From Catenibacterium mitsuoka_A (GTDB lineage Bacteria > Bacillota_I > Bacilli_A > Erysipelotrichales > Coprobacillaceae), in the NCBI RefSeq assembly GCF_964259225.1, contig NZ_CAXVKN010000036.1: 23,766 nt of DNA. The stretch is one strand, 5' to 3'. The translations under genes were made by a program, and so were the position numbers. The notes below the pieces were generated by a model that worked only from the letters and a program-made list of their open reading frames with translations, did not search any database and was not told where the DNA came from. This document shows, piece after piece, positions 15,142 through 22,228 of the stretch. The stretch's first letter is position 1, and every line of letters starts with the position of its first letter.

Positions 15142-15870
15142 ATTATTCTGGTAAGAGTTAGGTGGTGCACTTAATGCGACAGGGGTGGTGCATAGGTCTG
15201 CGACTACTGGTGCAATTACGAGCGAATAATCATAATGTTTATCTAAGTTATATTTATACAATCTGTATATCATGATTTTCTTTTCCAGATACTCTTTTGT
15301 TATTTTAGGATTTCTATTTTCAAAAGATTCTATTTCTTTCTTGAGTCTTTCTATTTGTGCTGAGAGGTAGGTATTATCTAAGTTTTTTCTAATGGATTGT
15401 TTATCATAATCCACCAACATTTCTATATCTATTAAATCATTTAAATTATTATATCTATATGATTCAACTACCCGCTCCCATAATGAATGTTGCGGATTGA
15501 TTCTTTTAATGATTCTTTTGAATGTCTTCTTTGCCTGCTTCATATCTTCATCACTTAGATGCTGTTTCATTATTTTCTTATGAGTTCTTAGTTCCTCTAA
15601 TTCATGCATATAATCTTCCTTCACAGCATCCATATAGCCTTCTAACTCTTCTTTGTATATCTTGATATGATGATTTTTACATCGCTGACAATAGGCTATT
15701 CTCTTTTTGAGGAAGATACACTCAACCATTAATCCATAATATTCTTTATACAACTCTTTATACATTTGATAATAATTCTTTTTGTTCTCTTCATTTTGAT
15801 TCTTTAGTTCATCACGCTCAATGATTAAACTTCTATAAAGATTGATTAAGTAGTTTGTTGTAGTAGACAT
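15130..15870 (-). CDS. Coiled-coil protein with a degenerate J-domain-like segment, function unknown
   Basis: A 246-residue soluble protein I cannot assign to a named family. It has a Lys/Glu-rich coiled coil at about 15-60 and another at about 175-205. A possible metal site is Cys61-x2-Cys64-x2-His67-His68. The segment AKKTFKRIIKRINPQHSLWERVVESYRYNNL (about 125-155 region) resembles J-like modules of Firmicute coiled-coil proteins, but NPQ replaces the HPD motif; this likeness is tentative. The last 35 residues are Pro/Ala/Ser-rich and coded by the inverted repeat and hairpin beside the IS, so the original C-terminus may have been altered by the insertion. AAGGAGGAG (minus strand, 15878-15886) fixes the start. 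Confidence 0.6.
   Translation of the reverse strand: MSTTTNYLINLYRSLIIERDELKNQNEENKKNYYQMYKELYKEYYGLMVECIFLKKRIAYCQRCKNHHIKIYKEELEGYMDAVKEDYMHELEELRTHKKIMKQHLSDEDMKQAKKTFKRIIKRINPQHSLWERVVESYRYNNLNDLIDIEMLVDYDKQSIRKNLDNTYLSAQIERLKKEIESFENRNPKITKEYLEKKIMIYRLYKYNLDKHYDYSLVIAPVVADLCTTPVALSAPPNSYQNNSQS
15160..15232 (-). repeat. Imperfect inverted repeat, right arm (3' end of coiled-coil gene)
   Basis: Read on the plus strand it runs from AGGTGGTGCACTTAATGCGA (15160-15179) to GCGAATAATCA (15222-15232). It mirrors 12647-12695 on the other side of IS21 except for about 24 extra bases in the middle. Confidence 0.7.
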
Positions 15871-15972
15871 AACGCATCTCCTCCTTAACTACATCATACA
15901 ACTTTCATCAAAAAAATGTTTTAAGTAAGGCTCTCATAAAGTCTATTTAAAGGCGTTCAAATATTTTTTTGC

Positions 15973-15990
15973 GTAATGACTATGTATCAC
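15973..15990 (+). repeat. 18-bp perfect direct repeat, right copy
   Basis: GTAATGACTATGTATCAC is identical to 12164-12181, 3809 bases away. About 27 bases following both copies retain weak similarity (roughly 16 of 27 identical by eye). The rest of the 171-base gap before the HAD gene holds only the coiled-coil gene's ribosome site and the HAD terminator. Confidence 0.9.
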
Positions 15991-16015
15991 ATATCAACTA
16001 TCTTACTATGTGCAC

Positions 16016-16042
16016 AAAAAAGACAGAGATCAACTCTCTGCC
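16016..16042 (-). terminator. Intrinsic terminator of the HAD gene
   Basis: On the minus strand GCAGAGA and TCTCTGT form a 7-bp stem including a G-U pair, with a GTT-type loop, followed by six T (A-run at 16016-16021 on plus). It begins at the HAD stop codon. Confidence 0.75.
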
Positions 16043-16764
16043 TACAATACTTTATTAATTGCTTCACTCACACTACTTACCACATCATTGACTTCTTTCT
16101 TTAAACTATCAGGAGAACTATGGAAAGTAAAACTATAATCACTTGCCTTAAACAAAGGTAAATCATTATAGGAATCACCAATACCAAGCATCTTATCCGC
16201 ATTAAAATGTTTCTTAATAGCCTTTACACCTGTACCTTTAGAAATACCCTTTGATACAATATCAATTACATTCGTATTCTGATAACCAGATACCATAGGG
16301 TAGCTATCATGCACATCTGATACAAATGTTGCTGCTTCTTCATTGGTATCAAACACTAAAGAAATACTATAGAACTTTGAGTCCTTGATTTCTTCAAAAT
16401 CCTTAATCATAGTAAAAGTAGGAAAATCAATAAAATCAGTAAAATAGAAATGAGATTCACTTTCTGTCTGTACAATAATGTTAGAGTAGTCTCTATAATG
16501 ATTATATATATCCCTCACAAGTTCTTTATCTAAAAGGTGTTCCTCAATCACATGTCTATCCTTATCTAATAATAGTGCACCTGTACACATAATATAGAAA
16601 TCAAAAGGAATACCCTCTACATCATATAAACAGCTCAGTGGTCTTCCTGTACAAACACCAAATAGATTCTCTTTTTGAAAAGCTGCAATGGCCTCTCTAT
16701 CTGTTTCTGTTACTTTTTTATTATGAACTAAAGTACCATCTAAATCAGTCGCAAATACCTTCAT
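16042..16764 (-). CDS. Cof-type HAD-superfamily (IIB) phosphatase
   Basis: A 240-residue cytoplasmic phosphatase, probably acting on sugar phosphates or other small phosphometabolites. Motif I is TDLDGTL with nucleophile Asp7 and Asp9, motif II lies at CTGRP, and motif IV is GIGDSYNDLPLF in the C-terminal third. The large insert between motifs I and IV marks the IIB (Cof/YidA) subclass. Its start lies inside the 3' end of the UPF0303 gene (20-base overlap), with AGGAGG 8 bases upstream, so the two form an operon. The substrate cannot be told from sequence. Confidence 0.88.
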   Translation of the reverse strand: MKVFATDLDGTLVHNKKVTETDREAIAAFQKENLFGVCTGRPLSCLYDVEGIPFDFYIMCTGALLLDKDRHVIEEHLLDKELVRDIYNHYRDYSNIIVQTESESHFYFTDFIDFPTFTMIKDFEEIKDSKFYSISLVFDTNEEAATFVSDVHDSYPMVSGYQNTNVIDIVSKGISKGTGVKAIKKHFNADKMLGIGDSYNDLPLFKASDYSFTFHSSPDSLKKEVNDVVSSVSEAINKVL

Positions 16765-17186
16765 TCTTATATCCTCCTAGTACATCTATAATCAATTGAT
16801 GATCTTCATCATGGGCAAGTCCTGATACAATCACACACCCACGTAACTCATCTTTTATAAAAAGTGGAAAACCTCCACCACATATCGCGATAGTAGAATC
16901 ATTCTCATCATATACATGTCTTTCTTCTTGATCTAGAAACACATAATAAGTGCTATGTTGATACCTTTCCACTGTATTCTGCTTTCTATCTAACCATTCT
17001 ACTCCCTTTTTGTCAGGCATCAGATACTGGAACACAATATCTCCATCTAATACGTACTGGTTTACTTGTTTTATTTGCTATTTCATTCCCAATACAATAC
17101 GCATCTTCTGCATCAAAATGATCAAAACTTAATTCTTCCTCTAACTTTAATACATCTTCTTTATTTATGTTCATCACCTTATTCAT
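16745..17186 (-). pseudogene. Frameshifted UPF0303/GlcG-like (HbpS-type) protein
   Basis: Two minus-strand frames together make one UPF0303-family protein of about 145 residues. The first part (to about 17050) has EEELSFDHFDAEDAYCIGN and runs to KPV. After that the homologous reading moves to another frame, giving LDGDIVFQYLMPDKKGVEW, the AICGGGFPLF core and VSGLAHDEDHQLI at the C-terminus. The shift falls near GTACGTATTAGAT (about 17047-17060) and needs one extra or two missing bases. The second half has no start codon or ribosome site of its own. The first half also lacks a good ribosome site; ATG 17186 is a guess. A recent mutation or a sequencing error are both possible, because the rest is well conserved. 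Confidence 0.78.
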
Positions 17187-17269
17187 TTCTAGCACAAATC
17201 ATCTTACAATGAAACAGTTTTTATATGTATAGAAACAAATGTTCTGTTATTCTTATTTATCGATAGAAT

Positions 17270-17292
17270 TGATTGAACTAAAAGTTCAATCA
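17270..17292. repeat. Perfect 10-bp palindrome at the 3' end of the RpiR gene
   Basis: TGATTGAACT (17270-17279) and AGTTCAATCA (17283-17292) flank AAA. It spans the RpiR stop codon and lacks a clear T-run. It could be a weak terminator, or an operator for the UPF0303-HAD pair on the same strand. Confidence 0.55.
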
Positions 17293-18074
17293 TTCACCTG
17301 ATGATAAATAATCGCATAAAGATTACTTAAGACATACTGAAAAGCTAATTGTGAATAGAATGTACTAATTCTATTTTCTTTCTCACAATCAGGAATCATA
17401 ATCAAATCATCACAATAAGCCATTAATGAATTCTTCTTATTCGCAGTAATAAGTCCAATTTTCACATGATTCTTGCTCAATGTCTGTACACACTCTAGAA
17501 GTCTTTCCTGCCCTCTATAACTAATAATAAGTGCATAATCATCCTTGTTCATACGTTTAGAAATATGTCTCTCTTCTCCAAACTGTGTCGCAAGAGTAGG
17601 GAATATATTTACTTTTACAAGCTTATTCGTAAAGTTAATCACTGTAGTCTGTGTATCTCCATAACTAAACAAAAAGATACGTTTCTTATGAATAATCTCA
17701 TCTGCCATAGACTTGAGTACATCTATGTCTAGACTAGAATATACTTGTTTAATACTCTCCTGATATAAAGAAAACATATTCTTCATAATCTCTTCAGTTG
17801 TTTCATTAAATTGAAAAGGTGTCGTATAATCCACACTCTCTACAATATACTTATTCGCTTCTCTCTCTTTAATTAAATCTACCTTTAAAGCCTTATATCC
17901 ACTATAACCTGCTTTACGGCATAATCTAATAATAGTTGCATTAGAAGTATAAGTTTTTTTTGCTAAATCATTAATAGACAACTTTTCTAATAAATCTAAG
18001 TGATTCATTAAATAATCAATCACTTCTTTTTCAGTCTCTGTATATTTATTTTCCTGTGATATATCTAGTATCAT
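17286..18074 (-). CDS. RpiR/MurR-family transcriptional regulator
   Basis: A 262-residue repressor-type protein with an N-terminal RpiR HTH (about 10-75, SINDLAKKTYTSNATIIRLCRKAGYSGYKALK split across the recognition helix). A C-terminal SIS sugar-phosphate-binding domain follows (about 105-240, with FLFSYGDTQTT and YALIISYRGQ). ATG 18074 is chosen because GAGAGG lies 8 bases upstream; a longer frame to 18137 lacks a ribosome site. It is divergent from the MATE gene and upstream of UPF0303-HAD on its own strand, so either could be its target. The ligand is unknown. Confidence 0.88.
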   Translation of the reverse strand: MILDISQENKYTETEKEVIDYLMNHLDLLEKLSINDLAKKTYTSNATIIRLCRKAGYSGYKALKVDLIKEREANKYIVESVDYTTPFQFNETTEEIMKNMFSLYQESIKQVYSSLDIDVLKSMADEIIHKKRIFLFSYGDTQTTVINFTNKLVKVNIFPTLATQFGEERHISKRMNKDDYALIISYRGQERLLECVQTLSKNHVKIGLITANKKNSLMAYCDDLIMIPDCEKENRISTFYSQLAFQYVLSNLYAIIYHQVND

Positions 18075-18191
18075 GGGTTTCACCTCTCTTTCTATTTTAA
18101 GTGAATTTTCTTTGATTAAAAGAGTAAACGACAACATATCTTTTATTCTCTTTCTATGATATCATGTATTAATCTTTTAGGAGGGAATAAC

Positions 18192-19532
18192 ATGAATCAG
18201 ACACAAGATTTCACTAAGGGAGTTATCTGGAAACAGTTGCTTTTTTTCTTTTTTCCTATTCTTATAGGAAGTTTCTTTCAACAGTTATATAACACTGTTG
18301 ATACAATCATTGTTGGACGGGCAGTAGGCACAAGCGCACTTGCTGCAGTTGGTTCAACAGGAAACTTAACGAATTTAATCATTAACTTCTATGTAGGCTT
18401 ATCTACAGGTGCTTCCGTAGTCATCGCCCAATACTATGGTGCACAAAACAATAAGAAAATCCATCAGGCAGTACATACTTCTTATAGTCTTGCAATCGTC
18501 AGTGGCATACTCATGATGCTTTTTGGCTTATTCTTCTCATATCAATGTCTAGATGCTATTGGTACACCACATGATATATTGAATGATGCCACTCTCTATA
18601 TGCAGCTTTACTTCTTATGTATGATTCCAGGTGCAATCTACAACATTGGTGCAGGAATTTTAAGAGCAGTAGGGGACAGTAAAAGACCACTCTATTACTT
18701 AATTGTATGTAGTATTGTGAATGTCGTATTTGACTTTATCTTTGTAGTCATTTTCCATCAAGGTATTGCTGGGGCAGCTATCGCAACAGTCATTGCACAA
18801 TCAGTCTGTGCCATACTTGTTACTATTCAATTAATGCGTACAAATGAAGTCTACAAGCTTACATTATCAAAGATGAAATTTCATCTACCTGTACTCAAGA
18901 AGATTATTATGATTGGTGCGCCTGCTGGTATTCAATCTACAATGTATAGTATCTCAAACATTGTCTTACAGAGTCATATCAATGCTTTTGGTACACAGAC
19001 AATTGCTTCATGGTCAGTTTATGTAAAAATAGATGCCCTGTTCTGGATGATGATTGCGGCCATTGGTGCAGCTATCACAACATTTAGCGGACAGAACTAT
19101 GGTGCTCATCTTCATGACCGTATTAAAAAGGGTACAAGAACTGCCCTTGCTATGGCTTTTATTATGACTATTTCAATCAGTACAATACTCTGTTTAACAG
19201 GCAGTTATATCACAAGATTATTCTCATCAGATCCACATATTATTGAAGAATGCTATAGCTTAATGCTGTTCTTAATGCCATTCTATTTCTTATATTGCTG
19301 TGTTGAAATATTCTCAGGTACTATGAGAGGATGTGGGGAATCCATTAAACCAATGATATTAGTATGCTTAGGTATATGTGTACTACGTATTGCCTGGCTC
19401 ACATTCATTTCGCCACACTATCCAACTATTAAAGGTGTTGTTGTTTCTTATCCAGTCACTTGGTTTACGACCTCACTACTCTTTATTATTTACTATAAAC
19501 ACTTTAAAAAGCATCATTTTGATGCTAATTAA
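18192..19532 (+). CDS. MATE-family multidrug exporter
   Basis: A 446-residue membrane protein with about 12 transmembrane segments, expected to expel cationic drugs or metabolites using an ion gradient. The N-terminus has the MATE pattern FPILIGSFFQQLYNTVDTII followed by VGRAVGTSALAAVGS, and the matching second-half repeat begins near residue 240 (IIMIGAPAGIQS). ATG 18192 follows AGGAGGG (18179-18185); an upstream ATG at 18156 has no ribosome site. It is monocistronic, ending in a terminator. Drug specificity cannot be inferred. Confidence 0.9.
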   Translation: MNQTQDFTKGVIWKQLLFFFFPILIGSFFQQLYNTVDTIIVGRAVGTSALAAVGSTGNLTNLIINFYVGLSTGASVVIAQYYGAQNNKKIHQAVHTSYSLAIVSGILMMLFGLFFSYQCLDAIGTPHDILNDATLYMQLYFLCMIPGAIYNIGAGILRAVGDSKRPLYYLIVCSIVNVVFDFIFVVIFHQGIAGAAIATVIAQSVCAILVTIQLMRTNEVYKLTLSKMKFHLPVLKKIIMIGAPAGIQSTMYSISNIVLQSHINAFGTQTIASWSVYVKIDALFWMMIAAIGAAITTFSGQNYGAHLHDRIKKGTRTALAMAFIMTISISTILCLTGSYITRLFSSDPHIIEECYSLMLFLMPFYFLYCCVEIFSGTMRGCGESIKPMILVCLGICVLRIAWLTFISPHYPTIKGVVVSYPVTWFTTSLLFIIYYKHFKKHHFDAN

Positions 19533-19561
19533 GAAACAAAGTCCAACTTTGTTTCTTTTTT
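19531..19561 (+). terminator. Intrinsic terminator of the MATE gene
   Basis: AAGAAACAAAG (19531-19541) pairs perfectly with CTTTGTTTCTT (19547-19557) over 5 bases and runs into a T-tract ending at 19561. Confidence 0.9.
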
Positions 19562-19603
19562 AATACAATTTTAATAATATATTTTCATAGTGATAAAAAT
19601 TCT

Positions 19604-19632
19604 TTGACATATATTAAGAATTGGTGTAATTT
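19604..19632 (+). promoter_or_regulatory. Sigma-A promoter of the amino-acid ABC operon
   Basis: A consensus TTGACA (19604-19609) is followed after 17 bases by TAATTT (19627-19632). The -35 is perfect and the -10 is weaker. The short leader to 19661 shows no riboswitch-like structure. Confidence 0.6.
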
Positions 19633-19660
19633 ATAAACATAAAAGAAAAGGGGGATTCAT

Positions 19661-20359
19661 GTGAAAGGTTTTTTTGAAAATTTAGGTTTTTTTGCCAGTC
19701 GATTCAATCAGGCTATAGTGATTACAATTGAATTATCAATTATATCATTAGTAGCTGCGACTATTATTGGAATCATTGTTGGATTAGTCAATACTTCAAA
19801 AAGTAAGTCAGTGATCATGAAGATATTAAAGGCAATCGCCAACCTTTATATTTATATCATTCGTGGTACACCAATGCTTGTACAAATATTGATTATATAT
19901 TTTGGCTTGGGACAGATGTTAAGACCTACAGGATTTAGATGGTTAAATATTGGGGGTACTTTTACTGCTGGTACTGTTGCTCTATCACTTAATGCCGGTG
20001 CTTATATGGCAGAAATCGTCAGAGGTGGTATTGAAGCAGTAGACAAAGGACAGATTGAAGCAGCCAGATCACTTGGCTTAACTTATGGTAAAACAATGAA
20101 GAAGATTGTCTTACCACAGGCTTTAAGAACGATGTTACCTTCAATCATCAACCAGTTCATTATTTCTATTAAGGATACTTCATTATTATCTGTTATTGGT
20201 CTAACAGAATTGACTAACGTTGGTAAAACAATTGCCGCAACGAAGTCAGCTCATATGATGGTCATTTATTGTTTTATGGCTTGTTATTATTTATTTATCT
20301 GTACAGTACTTGCACAGGTATCAAAAGTTGTAGAAAAGAGGTTATCTTATGGCAAATAA
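19661..20359 (+). CDS. Polar amino-acid ABC transporter, permease
   Basis: A 232-residue permease of the HisM/GlnP type with about five membrane segments. It has the EAA-loop motif near residue 130 (EAARSLGLTYGKTMKKIVLP) that docks the ATPase. YIIRGTPMLVQILIIYFGL is diagnostic for polar amino-acid importers. The start is GTG 19661, with AAGGGGG (19648-19654) correctly placed; an ATG overlapping it by one base is followed at once by TGA and cannot be used. First gene of a permease-ATPase-lipoprotein operon, overlapping the next by 11 bases. Confidence 0.93.
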   Translation: MKGFFENLGFFASRFNQAIVITIELSIISLVAATIIGIIVGLVNTSKSKSVIMKILKAIANLYIYIIRGTPMLVQILIIYFGLGQMLRPTGFRWLNIGGTFTAGTVALSLNAGAYMAEIVRGGIEAVDKGQIEAARSLGLTYGKTMKKIVLPQALRTMLPSIINQFIISIKDTSLLSVIGLTELTNVGKTIAATKSAHMMVIYCFMACYYLFICTVLAQVSKVVEKRLSYGK

Positions 20360-21083
20360 AAAAGTCTCTGTCAAAAACCTAAAGAAGAACTTTGGTTCTT
20401 TAGAGGTTTTAAAAGATATTTCTTTAGATATTAATGAAGGTGAAGTCATCTGTTTAATTGGTCCTTCAGGATCAGGTAAATCAACATTCTTAAGATGTTT
20501 AAACCGTCTAGAAGATATTACAAGTGGTAGTGTTATTATTGATGGTGAAGATATCACAGATCCTAAACTTGATATCAATAAGAAAAGAGAAAACATTGGA
20601 ATGGTATTCCAGCATTTCAATCTTTTCCCACATATGACAGTCAAAGAAAATATAATGCTTGCACCTGTTGAACTTAAGAAGATGACAAGTGCAGAAGCAG
20701 AACAAACTGCTTATCAATTATTAGAACGTGTTGGTCTAAAGGATAAAGCTGACAGTTATCCAGCACAGTTATCTGGGGGTCAGAAACAAAGAGTTGCTAT
20801 TGCAAGAGCCCTTGCAATGAAGCCTGATATTATGCTTTTTGATGAACCAACAAGTGCGCTCGATCCAGAAATGGTTGGAGAAGTACTCGCTGTAATGAAA
20901 GATCTTGCAAGTCAGGGTATGACAATGGTTGTTGTCACTCATGAAATGGGTTTTGCGAGAGAAGTAGGTACTAAAGTTATATTCATGGATGGTGGATATA
21001 TTGTAGAGCAGGGTAATCCATATGATGTCATCAATCATCCACAGCAACAAAGAACAATAGATTTCTTAAACAAAGTATTATAA
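20349..21083 (+). CDS. glnQ: Polar amino-acid ABC transporter, ATP-binding protein
   Basis: A 244-residue GlnQ/HisP-type ATPase that powers import. Walker A is GPSGSGKST (about 38-46), the signature is LSGGQKQR (about 139-146), Walker B runs into DEPTSALDP, and the switch His is in VVTHEMGFA. All catalytic residues are intact. The start overlaps the permease gene by 11 bases, with AAAGAGG just upstream. The gene symbol reflects the subfamily; the transported amino acid is not proven. Confidence 0.94.
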   Translation: MANKKVSVKNLKKNFGSLEVLKDISLDINEGEVICLIGPSGSGKSTFLRCLNRLEDITSGSVIIDGEDITDPKLDINKKRENIGMVFQHFNLFPHMTVKENIMLAPVELKKMTSAEAEQTAYQLLERVGLKDKADSYPAQLSGGQKQRVAIARALAMKPDIMLFDEPTSALDPEMVGEVLAVMKDLASQGMTMVVVTHEMGFAREVGTKVIFMDGGYIVEQGNPYDVINHPQQQRTIDFLNKVL

Positions 21084-21126
21084 GGTATCAACACATAAGT
21101 GTAGATATATAAGGGAGGAAACGATT

Positions 21127-21888
21127 ATGAAAATGAAGAAGCTCGGTGCTATTGTATTAGCAGGTTTAATGGCAGTTTCATTAGTAGGATGTGGAGGAAA
21201 TTCTAGTAGTAAGAACGAAGAAAAAACTTACATTATTGCGACTGATAAAACATATCCTCCATTCGAAATGGAAGATGATTCTGGTAAATTAGTTGGTGTC
21301 GATATGGACTTAATCAGAGCTATTGCCAAGGATCAGAAATTCAAGATTAAGATTAACTCATTAGGTTTTGATGCTGCGTGTACAGCACTAGAATCAGGTG
21401 AAGCTGATGGTGTTATTGCAGGTATGTCAATCAATGATGAAAGAAAACAAAAATATGATTTCTCAGATCAGTACTATGAAACAGGTGTTTCAATGGGTGT
21501 CGCAAAAAATTCAGGTATTAAAGGTTATGCTGATTTAAAAGGTAAGACTGTAGTTGCTAAAACATCTACTGCAGGATTAAAATATGCTCAGTCTATTAAA
21601 GATAAATATGGATTCAAACTAGAAGTTGTAGAAGAATCAACATTCATGTTTGAAAAAGTTAAATCTGGTGAAGCAGCTGCATGTTTTGAAGACTATCCAG
21701 TATTAAAATATATGGTTAAAACAGGTCAGTTAAACTTCGATATTCCTTGTGGTAAAGAAAGTCCAGCATATTATGGTTTTGCAGTATTAAAAGGTGAAAA
21801 CAAAGAATTATTAAAGAAGTTCAACAAAGGTTTAGCTAACCTAAAGAAGAACGGTGAATACGATAAGATCGTCGCTAAGTACGAATAA
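21127..21888 (+). CDS. Polar amino-acid ABC transporter, substrate-binding lipoprotein
   Basis: A 253-residue extracellular solute-binding protein (family 3). The signal peptide ends in the lipobox LVGC with lipidated Cys22, then a short Gly/Ser linker. The mature part begins YIIATDKTYPPFEMEDDSG and continues with GVDMDLIRAIAKD, GFDAACTALESGEADGVIAGM and YDFSDQYYETG, all conserved ligand-pocket segments. GGGAGG lies at 21113-21118. Distal gene of the operon, followed by a terminator. Glutamine, another polar amino acid or cystine are all possible ligands. Confidence 0.93.
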   Translation: MKMKKLGAIVLAGLMAVSLVGCGGNSSSKNEEKTYIIATDKTYPPFEMEDDSGKLVGVDMDLIRAIAKDQKFKIKINSLGFDAACTALESGEADGVIAGMSINDERKQKYDFSDQYYETGVSMGVAKNSGIKGYADLKGKTVVAKTSTAGLKYAQSIKDKYGFKLEVVEESTFMFEKVKSGEAAACFEDYPVLKYMVKTGQLNFDIPCGKESPAYYGFAVLKGENKELLKKFNKGLANLKKNGEYDKIVAKYE

Positions 21889-21898
21889 GACTTGTTAA

Positions 21899-21934
21899 AG
21901 AGTGATAAGATATATTTCTTATCATTCTTTTTTT
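21899..21934 (+). terminator. Intrinsic terminator of the ABC operon
   Basis: AGAGTGATAAGA (21899-21910) pairs with TCTTATCATTCT (21917-21928) with one G-U pair, then a run of T to 21934. Confidence 0.9.
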
Positions 21935-21935
21935 A

Positions 21936-21944
21936 TGATATACT
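21936..21944 (+). promoter_or_regulatory. Extended -10 promoter giving a probable leaderless transcript
   Basis: TGATATACT is an extended -10 (TGn plus TATACT at 21939-21944). Transcription would begin about 7 bases later, at the ATG of the next gene (21951). No clear -35 is visible because the terminator occupies that space. Confidence 0.55.
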
Positions 21945-21950
21945 TTACCT

Positions 21951-22220
21951 ATGAAAAAAATGAACTCTATACCACTTATTTGTGGTTTTTTATCTATCGC
22001 AGCATTTTTAATCTATTTTTATAGTGCCAATCACGCTCCTTATTCTTATACAGATATCATTCTGCTTGGCCCCGTATTTTCTTTTGTAGGACTTATCTTT
22101 TCTATTATCACTAGAAAAGAAAGAACACTTATTTGGTGGCTGGGCTTATTACTATGTATCTTAGGCTTTTTGGTATGTATCATGGTATTCATGATATTAG
22201 TAATGTTTCTAATCTCTTAG
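21951..22220 (+). CDS. Small integral membrane protein, function unknown
   Basis: An 89-residue protein with about three hydrophobic segments (roughly 7-25, 36-54 and 61-87) and a short basic loop (TRKERT). I do not recognise a family. There is no ribosome site before ATG 21951, and the -10 element lies only 6 bases upstream, so it is probably translated from a leaderless mRNA. Its stop codon overlaps the ribosome site of the next gene (TAG at 22218-22220 within TAGGAGGG), which implies cotranscription and coupling with the Tim44-like protein. Confidence 0.7.
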   Translation: MKKMNSIPLICGFLSIAAFLIYFYSANHAPYSYTDIILLGPVFSFVGLIFSIITRKERTLIWWLGLLLCILGFLVCIMVFMILVMFLIS

Positions 22221-22228
22221 GAGGGTTT

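Larger units (their letters stand above)
12742..15169 (+). mobile_element. IS21-family insertion sequence (approximate outer limits)
   Basis: An istA-istB pair defines an IS21-family element. The limits given are a 10-base inverted pair, TGCACCACCT (12742-12751) and AGGTGGTGCA (15160-15169), giving 2428 bases, within the family's usual size. No target duplication is visible at these limits. Related motifs also belong to the flanking inverted repeat, so the true ends could be up to about 50 bases further in. ACTATCATGAT occurs just inside both ends (12770-12780 and 15126-15136). Both genes are intact, so the element may be active. Confidence 0.7.

Noticed and set aside
16745..17035. The 3' part of the UPF0303 gene as an independent small gene with a GTG start
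   Set aside because: It begins mid-domain, lacks a ribosome site, and its missing N-terminal half lies immediately upstream in another frame.
22133..22228. Longer N-terminus of the Tim44-like protein
   Set aside because: It overlaps the membrane-protein gene in another frame; a signal peptide and ribosome site match the start at 22229.
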